Below, piece after piece: positions 12,701 through 24,700 of a DNA stretch of 64,000 nt (the stretch's first letter is position 1; the number at the start of each line of letters is the position of its first letter). This DNA is from Branchinecta lynchi. Its lineage: Eukaryota; Arthropoda; Branchiopoda; Anostraca; Branchinectidae. The notes beneath the pieces were generated by a model. The model did no database searches and was not told the DNA's origin. It was given only the letters and a program-made list of their open reading frames with translations. Position numbers and translations under genes: made by a program. The stretch covers positions 15,833,225-15,897,224 of the forward strand of contig JAKZAP010000010.1 of NCBI GenBank assembly GCA_023053575.1, given 5' to 3'.

Positions 12701-15700
12701 GGCTCTCTTTTTCGGTCATTCTCAGATGATTATTTTTTTTAGAGCCAGCAACACAGTCACCGAATATTAATAGGAAAGAGGACTTCATTTTTTGTGACGA
12801 TACGTGATCCGATTTTCTTTGGAAATACCAAATGAAAGAAAAATTGGAATATTTCCTAGAAATCCTAGAAGGAAGTCCGTGTCTTTGGTAGGCATTGACT
12901 CTTCCTACACAGCTTGGAAACTAATCCAGGCCGTTTGGAATCTGTATGCATAGCCTATCATTCAGCTTCGTTTTCTGATTGAGTTTCTAGCTGTGGACTC
13001 CGGTCATGGAATAGTTTTTTTACGTTTTCGAAGGCAATTCCGCTTCATTTCTTTCCTGAAATTCAGGCATGGCCCTTACGAAGGATTGTTGGAAAATACG
13101 GCCGCTATAGTTGACAACAGGCAAATTCATAACAACTATTTAAGCTAACACGAGTTCGACCAAATGTAAAATGCTTGATGAGAAAATAAACATACAACAA
13201 CAATAAAAAACAACTTCACAACGTCTTTATTCTCCAGTGCCCCAAATCAGACTTATCTCTTTGTAGTTAATACTTAAAGGAAAGTAACCTCTCCGGGTTT
13301 GTTAATATTTTTGGTTCAAAGACTTTACTTTTCTTCTTCTTAAGGCTTTCGGGATTGGTAAATAAAATCATAGTCAACATAGATGGCGGAGTATACCGTG
13401 CAAGTTATAAACCTCTAAGCTATTAAAATTTTTAATAAATTTATAATTCTAACCCCGTCAAAAAAGATAGTGTGCGTTCCTGGCGGATCACGTGGAAACG
13501 ACCTCACCCCATTTTTGCGGGTTCGGATGATAACTAGAGTTCGAATTGCAGTAGTCTTTGTAAAATCCCCTAAAAGTCACCCTTATATAGCCCTTGACCT
13601 TTCATGACTATAACCAGGGGGGCGGGGAGGGGGGACACCCCTCCCCGAAGTAGTCGGCAGTTGCTAAAAGAACGGAGTCAACGCGAAGCGTCGCGATTTC
13701 TCCTCAGTGACAATCGGTTCGATTTTTCTGTAAAATACTTGATTTTTTTCGAAAAACAGTCGGCAAAAATGACTTGCCAGTTGGTAAATGTCTTGCCTCC
13801 CCCCCCCCCCCCCCCAAACATTTTGGCCAGTAACGACTGTGATTATAACCCCTCCTTAAATACACGTGACTCGTAATTGCTTTGTCCGGCTAACTCTAAC
13901 CCTAAGTAACGCTAAAATCCGATAAAGCAGATTACTGTCCACCAGTCTCTATTTATGTATAACAGTGGGCGTCGGGCCATGACACGCAAACGACTCTTTT
14001 GCGTGAAGTTGATAAAACAGAAAGCAGTGCATGTCGTGCTTTTGTAGAAAGCATTGGTGAGAATACTGCCCGCCTTTTCCTTTCCGAAAGTTTGCTTTGG
14101 AAAGCAAAAAAGACCTGTCCTAAATTGACAGGCTCTTTCCTTCTTTTTTTTTTTCATTTTAATATAGCCTACTTCCCGAGTTGCAAATGGCGTGCAATCA
14201 GAGGAAGTAATTAGAAAAGTCAACAGGAATAGTAGTTTTTCAGATTAGAAGGGGAGATGTTGCTGGACGAATGAGTCAGCTTAGTGTTTTCTTCAATTTT
14301 TTGTGTCCGTGGTCACTTGGTTAATCAATATAACCAAACTCTGGTAAAAATGGTCTGGCGCCGGCCTCGCATCGGACACTCACAGTCGACATATTCGATA
14401 TAAACTAGTTCGACATGACTCACTCCGGGCACCCGCTTCCACTTTCAAAACCAAAATCCTAATCGAATCTTAAAGGACACATGATGTGTTCGATTTTGTT
14501 CATTAGTATTTTCGTACAATCTTGTTCCCGAGATTCTACACTTTATGTAGATCTCCTGATCTTGAATCTCCTGATTGAAACTGAACTGCTTGCCACGTAT
14601 CAGGCTTCCGAGCATTGTTTCTGAGAAGCCTATTGGTCAGCAGACCGGCTATGTAAATTTGAAAAGTTTACCATCCAAGGCAAGGGACATGGAAAGAGGC
14701 TAAAAACAGCCGAAACCTTGTGTAATCTCCTGTAAGCATAGCTAGTTTTAAAGTAGTTAACTACCCCGGAGCAGCTTAGCAGAAACGCTATGAAATGCGA
14801 GTTGTCCTTTAAAGGTTAATCGAAATGGGCTGAAACATGACAATCTAGTTACCCATCACTTATTCATTTAAAGAGGCTTGAAGACCCGATGAAAAATCGT
14901 TACTTCGTTGCTTCGGCTGTTCACGAATAATCGATTTTCCTATAGTGGAATTTCCGTGTGATTTGTGGTACCCCTGTGCGCTTGTACCTGTGCTTTATGC
15001 TTGACGAACAGTCTTTATGAAAATAAGTGTTCAGGCAGTGAGCTACCTTTCGCGAGCTGGCCACCGCCCACTGAAAAACTGCGATTGTATTGAAATTCAA
15101 AATATTTGGCTTCATACTAGAATTTTGCGTTGTGAGGAAGGCTGTAGCTATTCTGAACGTCATACTAGAGCAAATAGTTAAAAATAAAAAATATCCCTTA
15201 TCACAGTCCAAAAATGCAGGGTATTCAGTTAAACGATACAAAAAATGTCGGCTTTTCAGTTAAAACTTAAAGGAATAGAAATGGAAGCACCCTACTTGTG
15301 AATTTGGTAACGTTATTTTGGTCAGGAGTTTTTGCGAAACTGGTCAGAGTAGCGTTCCCAATCGTACTTTTATCCACTAGTAGTTCTGTTTAGGACTAAA
15401 ACGAATCTGATCCTTGATCCTGGGCCCTTGGCAGTATCGAAAGATCAAAATACTGTTGAGAATAGCCGGTTTTTTTTTTCTCAATTAATCCTCGCCAACC
15501 AAGAGTTCTCACAAGAAATCGGTCCCGGATAATGCCATCTGAATGAATTCTCACATGACGATAATGCCAGAAGTGACAAATGCACCGAGAAACACGGAAA
15601 ATGTCCAGTAAGGAGACTCGTATATCTATGTCATATCGTTAATCTCCCAGTGCCGTTTATTTCTTCCCGCCATCGCCTAAGGGGGAGAGTCCTGCCGTCT

Positions 15701-18700
15701 GGTGGGCTTCCCGTCTTTCTTGACTTGCAAATTTCATGACAAATGACTTCAAGTTTGACCTCCGTGGGAATGAATAGTAATTCACTGGAAGTATCGCTTT
15801 GAACTCTCAGAGATCGTTTCAGAAGAGCGAAAGGAAAGTTAGAGGGAATTCGCCGTCTTTTTTTGTTGTCGTAAGGTTTTGAAAGCCTCTGGAAGCTTTC
15901 GTGAAAGCGATCCAGAATAAATGTGGCGAAAACAGAAAGTGAATATTCAGCTATGATCTGGGACATGGGGTGGGGAGGGGGTGGAGCCTTCTCGGAAAGT
16001 ATAGAGCTTACAGGTTTAATATGGAGAAATCAGTATCATGTCAGTAAGAATTTGGGGTCTCCATCTCAAGAGTGATGAAAGCTGAATGTCGCGTCGTACC
16101 TGCAAATCACTTCAGTTGGTGATCGCTGTCCGCCTTCAAGTATAACTGAAAAGTGCTGATAGGAGCATCTAGTTACCCATCACTTACTACCTGATAAAAA
16201 TGCGTTACTTCGTTGCTCCACTATTCATGAATCATCAGTTTTCGAATAGTGGATTTCCATGTGATGTTGCTACCTCTGTGCACTTGTACCTGTGTTGTAT
16301 GCTTGACGAAAACGATTTACGAAAAATAAGAGTTCACGCAGTGAGCTACTTTCCGTGAGCTGATCACTGGCCACTGAAAAGCCGTGTTTGTATTGAGACT
16401 AAAATTTTCCGCTTCATAGTAGAATTTTGCATTGTGAGAAGAGCCGTGGAATTCTGAGCGTCATACTAGAGCACACAGTGAAAAAAAAAATTCCCTTAAC
16501 ACAATCCAAATACTGCAGTGCATCCAGTTAAATAATAAAAAATAAGTTGACTTTTCACGTAAAATTTAAAGGTCATATTAAATTTTAACTGAAAACCCAG
16601 CTTATTTTTGCATTTTGCATTTTAATGCATTGAAGTATTTTTATTTTTTGAAGTATCTTTATTTTTTCACAAACCGACGTTTAGAATTTGGTTGGCGTTC
16701 CGACAAGACCAACTTCACAGCTTTTAGGCTTTCGGCTTTCAATGGTGATCGATGACTGCCTTAAAGGTTACATTAAAGTTTAGCTGAAACACCAACTGAA
16801 ACACTCAATTATTTTGAATTCGTTGAGGGATTTTATTTTTCACAATATTTTCTCGTACCAGCAAAGAGAATATCTGTGGACTGCGTTCCAACAAACCCAA
16901 TGTCGCAGATAGACCGCGCGATTTGAATTTTACAAGGTTTTTCATTCTCTAAAATAATAGGCCGATATCCTTGCAAAATTAAATCCTGTTGCAAGGCTGC
17001 AAACGCTCTCAAGAGAGCTACAAAAATCGCAGCTTAGCAAGTTATTTATTGACAGCAGGGTGCTATGTTGATACGCTATTGTCGAGTTTGAAAAATATTT
17101 CAGACAAGATAAAAATTGTTATCCGGGTATAGAGGAAATTGACTTTTTTCCTCTGGATTTCAAGTGTGTTTAAGTTAATAAGAGATTATTGATTAGATTT
17201 TGGTCATTCGTCCCTATTCGCAGAACCATTTATTCAAACAATGTTTACAACGGATATGTCAGCTATGATTTTTCATCAGCGATATTTCGGCCCTTCTTGG
17301 CAAGGGTCCTCGTCAGGCTGTCAATCTTCTCGTTCAACTTCGGGGAAGGAAACAAACATGTAATAAAGAAAATTACAGGTTTGTTTCCTTCCCCGAAGTT
17401 GAACCAGAAGATTGACAGCCTGACGAGGACCCTTGCCAAGAAGGGCCGAAATATCGCTGATGAAAAATCATAGCTGACGTATCCGTTGTAAACATTGTTT
17501 GAATAAATGTTTCAAAGTCAGCTTGGGCTCAAAGAATATTTATCTTCGCAGAACCTTTAAGATATGACGTTATTCCATAGGTAAATTCCGAATGTAAATC
17601 TCAAGAAGAAATAGTCAATCTGTCCGTTCCTTTTATGTAAGCACGGGAAGAATCTCATGTCCGAACAGTCTCCGCTTTTATCCCCCGCAATTTTTCTCTA
17701 TATCTTTCTCTGTTTGGTCATACACCGCGTGACGAGACGTCCAAGCCCCTGCCCATGATTTCTTGTGCTAACGGCTAACGCGACAAGATAGAACATTTTG
17801 AATGACGCTGATTCCTGTGAAATCTTATTAATTTATCTGTTTACTTACCCGCTTTTTAGATATAATGGAGTGATCCAGAAGAAAGTAAAAGGCACGAATG
17901 AAAACGCAAAATTATAAAACATGTATACATGTTTTAATATTCAAAGTGCAGGATGCAACAGTCCAAACTTTCGTATTTAGTTCAGCTTTAAAGGCGTTCA
18001 GAATCGGTGATGCGATTAACTTTCTCCGGCAGAGAATTCCAGTCGTCAACTGACTTGAATTTCAGAAGTTTATTAGAGCTCTGCTGTTGGCGATGGGCTT
18101 TTCCGGCTTGTACTTATGACCTCCAGTTCGGTCTTTTGAAGATTGGACGAAGTTTTCACTAAATTCAATCTTCTCAAGCTTGAATTTGGTCTCCTTTTCA
18201 CTTCTGCACTTGAGACTTGGCGTAGGTAGTGACAGAGTTTTCAGTCGCTCTGAAGCTGACAAAAGTTTACAAGCAATACCATAACTCGCACACAACTCGT
18301 ACATCAGTATCTCTTTACATTCCAAATTTCACCTGCACAAGCAGAGGTTTTTTCTGACTGTAAAATAATTTTCTTGCGATTTTTCAAGAAAATATCAAAA
18401 CTAAACCTACTGGTTTCAGTGAGTGTACTAATTGTAGAGGAGGGTACTACCCTCATGTGAGTCATTCTAAACAGTGACATGCATAGCTTTTTCTGTTCAT
18501 GCCTTGTAGCGGTTGTTACTCGTCGTTGTACGTTTTATATATTTGCAGTTCGCATTTCGTTTTAATAAACACAAAAACATGTACCAAATAAATAACAACC
18601 CGTCAAACCTCCATGGCCCGTTACATAGTTGTGAATACCCCAATGTAATGTAGTCACTTCGGACATTGAAAAAAAAATATCAACTGAACACATTTTTTCT

Positions 18701-21700
18701 CACCGCTTTACCCCCAAAATCCACGTCCAGTTCCGCATCGATCTCCCACAGTTACTAAATGTCAACGGTTAACGAAATAGATTTGTAAGTTCGTATTCAT
18801 CAAATTTTGTAATAAATCAACACCGTGGCATCCATTCAAGCACACCTCGCACTGTTTACTGTTTCCGTTCCAGTATACAGAACTGTTTGAATACTTAGAA
18901 CTAAATTGCTCTGCTTTTGTCAAATTATCCACGGCTTTGGCTGTTTTAAGCCTTTTCCAGGGCCCAATGACTTCTAGCAAAAACTCGGCAAATTCAGATA
19001 ACCGGTTTTACGCATCAATAGCATGATACGCGACACTCGTCGGGAACATATAATGCGCACGGAGAATAGTGAGTCGTGGCAAGTGCAAAGATTAGTAGGT
19101 GTCGTTAGCCGGCTTAGAATGTAACATATGACATTTGAGTCTCCAGCAGGGCAGTATCCAGGGGGTAGGGGGTTGATCCCCCTCCCCAGAAACGTTCAAA
19201 GATAATAATTTTGATAGGCTTTTCCCTCTGATCCATGTCTTTTTTGTACTTTTTTTCCGACCCGCAGGCAACCCCCCCCCCCCCCTGAAAGAAATTCCTG
19301 GATACGATCTCCTGGTTTAAGAATTAAAGAATACAATTTCGGAAGTAGGTTGGAGCAGTATAGGTAAGGCGGGTCCTTTCAGTTAGCCTTTACAGTTGTG
19401 AAACAAAACGAGCTCTGGCTCATTTCTCATCTTGCTTTCCCGCAACTAATATATCTCAATTCATCCTCGGGGATACGAAATGGGTTTTCTCTTCGCTTGT
19501 TAATTTTGGCTCCGAGAAGAAAAGACGGTTTCTTCTCATGCAGTCTGTTCTCAGCTGATTAGTCTCAGGATAATCATGTTTAACTTCCCCCTCTCACACT
19601 AAACAGCGTAGGGTTTGATGTCTGGTGTACCTTAATTTTCGAATTTTAGAGCCATCCTATGAATTCTTAATCGTTTAATCACTCAGGAAGCCTATAGTGA
19701 GGCACCCTAGGAGCTTAGAGGGGGTGGAGAGAAGGGATGAAATCATCCCGGATCCTTATCGCAAGCGTTTAGTTCTTGCTATCTTAAACAGCGGAGGCAG
19801 TACGTCCTTTGATAGCAAAAACACGAAAACCAGCTCAACTGTTTCTTTTTCTAGCGGCCAAATTTATATTGCCGTTTTCACCAAAATTGGTGACCTTTCA
19901 CTCCGAGATTTAAAGAGGGGAGGGGGGGGGTTGCATCACTATTTATTCTTAGAAAGTCCGCAGAAGGGCTTTGTCTAGTTCTAGTTTTTCTACTATTTAT
20001 TCTTTTTTCTCCCTTGAATAAACATAAAACAAATAACGACTACTAGTTCGCAATCAATTTACGTGGTATCGGAAAAGTTGAAAGGTGCAACTAAACACTT
20101 AATGCACACTGGTCGAAGTTGCAACAGTCGAAAGCGTGATTCATGATTTTTTTTTGTCTAGTTTATTATTCACCCGTTCAGAAGACTTAGGCACAACAAG
20201 CACTTGCTCTGGAGAATTCAGTCGGTCGATTAGCGAACTTTCCGTCTGAATCAGACCTAATTCGGATTTTGGCGGAGAGACTCCTGTTTTCCAAGTTTTT
20301 GGTCACTGGTTTTCTTCAAGGCTGAAATTCCGTTAGGGAAAGATGAATGCGAATAGCCTACATATGGCCTGAATTCCCAGCTTAAGAATTCCTAAATGGA
20401 AAGGGTTTGTGATAGTGATCGTGTTTTGGGAGATAACTGAACGCAGGAAAGTGTCATAGAGTTCTTGTCGGTTTGTAGCGCGCGTAGCGTTCTCTAGTGG
20501 ATAGATCGGTAATGTAGAAATCCATGCATCGTCACCAAGCGGGGGCGCTATAATCGTAAAGCTTTGGGAAATTTGTACAGCACCTTCTGCGCTCCTTCTA
20601 TACTATTTCGTTCTGGCGTCACTCATGTTCTGCGAAAGAAGGAGATTAAAAAGATGAGATCATGTTATTTTAAATATGTAAAGCACCTGCTCCACTTATC
20701 GAAATTATGCCATAACCATACATTGACGGAGAAGTTCAAAATTCAAGATGCAAGTGCTACCCTTTTGTATGTTTCCTCATCGCTTTCAAAAGTCATGCAC
20801 GACAGGGCCCAACCCGCACACGACGTCGTCCACTGTTTCCTGACCGAAGATTAAAAATTAAGTGTCTTTTTCTGTGTTTGTATGTGTTTTGTTTACTTTC
20901 TTCATTTACTCCGCCTTTCCGAAATGGTGGGTCATAAATAAATTACTTACTTACTTATGACTTTTCGTTAGCCCTGGCCACTTACTATGTGGGGTCGGTC
21001 TTCCCGTTAGACTACTATGATGATATTTGACGGAGCAAAACGGATAAGTCAGCTACATTTTACTAGAGCTATATTTCGGCCCTTCTTGGCAAGTGTCCTC
21101 TTCAGGCTCAAGCCGCTCAAGCTGGAAAATGAACTTGTGGAAAAACAATTAAAAATTCTTCCTTAAATATTTGATTTTGTGAACTTCTTCTCTGAAAATC
21201 GGTTGGAGTTAAAGCTGGTGTTGTGATTTCATTCTGGAAACGTCAAATATGATTCGCAGTCAGCTTGGGCTGAAGGAATATTGATACTATGATGATAATG
21301 ATGAAATTTTATTAACGCACTAGACAAGAAAATAAAATAGAGCAGTGCAAAAAAGAAAAGAAAAAATTCCACTGAGCTTTGGATACCGCAGTGAATGCAC
21401 AGGATAAAAAAGCAAACAAATTACAGAAAAAATTACTAATCAGGTCTAAAATAATCTTCATCCCAGATGGAAAGAGGAAATATGGCTAAAAACCACCACT
21501 TTCAAAGTAAGTTTGTGCAGCAGTTTATAATTTTGCTAATATGATTACTTCTTGACAAGAATAGTTTCCTTTACGCCTTGTCTGATTGAACGTCTATTTC
21601 TTTTAATGAGTGAATGTCAGGAATCGAAAGATCTGAGAAAGGAAATATTTCGGGAGATACTTCCAAGAAATGTGTTGGGGGGAATGGTTTAAACAGTTAT

Positions 21701-24700
21701 TAAGATTTAAAATTTTTAGGGATGTAAGCAATTCGGGAAGATTCATTAAGGCAGACATGAGTCACAGAAAACCTTTTTTTTTTGTAAACAGATGATAAAG
21801 ATATGTTGTTGTTTTGTTTTGTTCCGAGGGCCTTTTTAGCGTTATGGAATAAACGTTATCTTGGCTTGTCTTCTATCTGCCACTGTCAGCACTTTCATAA
21901 GAGACAACACAAGGATGCGGTTTCAACAGACAACACGCAACAGACAACACTTGGGATGTTATTGTCGCGACACACATTGTGGATGAAACGTTATGCATAA
22001 CAAGCATTGCCAGGAACCGACAAACCGCCAAAAAAGCATCTGCTAAATTTCCCGATATCATGACGATAATTAAAAAAGCAAGCAGATGCTTTTTTGGTGT
22101 TTGTTCGGCTGATCCTGGCAATGCTTGTTATGCATAACATTTTCATGCATAACGCTTGTCGCGACAACATAATTCCAAGTGTTGTCTTTTGCATGTAGTC
22201 TGTTGAAACCGCGCATCCTTGTGTTGTCTATTTTGAAACTTCTGACATGGGTGAAGGCACGAAGGAGAGTAGGCCTAATCGCAGAAGCATCCCCGTCAAG
22301 TAAAGTCAAGTTCTTGTTTATTGCAAACCAAATACAACATGAAGAGCCAATTTGGCAGAGAGAGAGCTCGAGGCCAAATGGCGGACACTTACATCTGCTA
22401 CGGGCTATAAAAACATCAACACATAAGTGATAAATTAACCATAATCCATCCAGGCTCCAAATTCAAACCACCAAACTGAAATGGGGATTTACCTCGACAA
22501 ACCATAAGTTTTTCTTTAATTTTGATTATTACGTCACCGTTGTTTATTTAATTTTTTTAGTCCATCTTCCTTATTTCTCACTGAGTGCGTTTGTTGCGTT
22601 GTGTTTTTCCGCAAACGAAAACGTTGAAATCGTTCTAACGTAAAACCCACGGTGACCTAGCAGCCAATTTCTCGATATCAGATGATGAGACGTCTTTCCA
22701 CTTCCTTACGTCATTTTTGGATCTAGGTTATTTTTTCGTGTGGTCCTCGAAGGTCTGCAACCTTTCATGCGGACGTAAATAGGGAAACTGTCAACCTACT
22801 TCACGGCTGTCGTGTAGGCCCACAAAAACTTGCCTGTTTCAGACAGCTCTGGTTTCTCTTATGTATTGCCTTTGCTTATTTGGCTCTTTCCCGTCTCCGC
22901 TTTGTCTTGTTTTATCAAGTCGAGATCGACTCAGGAAATTGGATTCTTGCAAGAGGTTGTGTCATAATCTGCTGTCGCGGGTTATCGGACACTGGAGGGT
23001 ACTTTGGGTTGAAGTGAAGTCTATTAGCTTTTGGTAGTCCCGTCACGTGTGTTGACTGAGGAAAAGTATGCTCCCTTGTGTTTGTGATAATTAGTGTATC
23101 GTGGTGGAAGTTGGTTTCGGTTGGCAAATTTTCTTCAAAAGGAGTGAAATCCTGTCCGCAGGTGTCAGTTGTCCAACGACTTGGTAACTATCTACGGCCG
23201 CCAGCGAATTCCTGTTTGTGTTCAGACTCGAATGATGGTTCACTAGTTGTATAACTTGCTTCTGTTTCTCACCTGGCTTGGTCTGGAGTGGTTGGAGGGA
23301 ACTTTAAAGCTCTTAGTGAAGGCTCTCTTTTGTTCTAGAAATCTGTGATCAGTCAGATGGTCTCCGCGATCTAACTGACAATCCAGGGGACCCTGACGTT
23401 GGTCACGTCGTCTAGTACTTCGAATAGCTTTTGTCGCACGGTGTGTCATATGCTCGTGGCAGAGGTTCTGTCCGCAGAGGTCAGTTGGCCATTTGGTAAC
23501 TGTCTTGGACCGCCAGCGAGATTCTGATACAACGCAGGTGTTCCACTTCCGATAATACCTCACCAGTGGTTTAGTTTGCTACTATTTCTGACCTGGCTTT
23601 ATCTGGCGTGGTGCGAGTGAATTGAAAGCCCTCGTCTTTGGGTCTTAAAGATCTATGAGCAGTCAGATGGTCTGCTTGATCCAACCGACAATCCAGGGGA
23701 CACAGACGATGGTCGCATCGTCGAGTAGTTCAAATATGTTTCGTCGTACGGTGTATTACGTTTCCGTGGCAGCCATTCTTGTCAAAACCCATATGGATTC
23801 TCCACGCATCATAATAGCTCTAGCAGTTGGTGTTCCGACATGGATGAAGGAGCACGCCGTTTTCCACGCGTCTAGATATGACACCAATGACCAGGTTCGC
23901 CACATGACACAGAGCACGACACACAGCTGCGTGTGGGATGCGTCTTTTCGTTTCTTAGTCGCCGTTAACTTCACGTTCCGTAAAATATACAGGCAGTGGG
24001 AAACACTGAGTAGAAATGTTCGTCGAAAATGTCCTGGGAACTTTCTAACCAGTACCGGCTGATTATACTACATATAACATACTATATACTACTTATATAT
24101 ATAAAAAAGTTTACCTCAGCAGAGCTGAAAATCCTGATACGGCTGAACCTATGCAAATGTGCATACGTATACTTCCCCTGCCTTTGGAACTGTTATCTTG
24201 AAGAACGCCTCGCATTATTTACTCTTTAAGTTCCATTATTTTTAAAATGTTTACTACTATAAGCTACTCTCTGCTTTCAACAAAATACCCACGGCCTGGG
24301 TTGTTTTAACGTCAACGATCCTATTTCCAGGCCAGTTGACGTCAGGGGAAATTTACATAACCGTTTTTCTGATGGAAAAGCTTCTTACAAACAGCCGTCC
24401 ACAGCGTGATAATAAGTTTCATATCAGATAATACGAGGATGCGTGGTTTCAGTCGATAATGCGTAATGTTTGAAAATGTTCTGCATCAAATGTTCTGCAT
24501 AACAAGCTTTGTTAGTAAGAGCCAAAAAGGCATCTATTGACTTTATTCCTCATCGTGATGTTGTCGGAAAATTCAGCAGACAATTTTTGGCGTTTTTTTT
24601 GTTCTTTCTGATGGTAATGCTTATTATGCATAACATTTTGAAACACAAGAGATAACATCCGAAGTGTTAGCTGTTAATGCATTATCTGTTGAAACCGCGC

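Noticed and set aside
15631..15966. 111-codon minus-strand frame
   Set aside because: No family recognised; chance frames of this length are expected in 64 kb.
23655..24062. 135-codon frame with an overlapping antisense frame
   Set aside because: Partly covers an old tandem duplication; neither strand shows a known motif.
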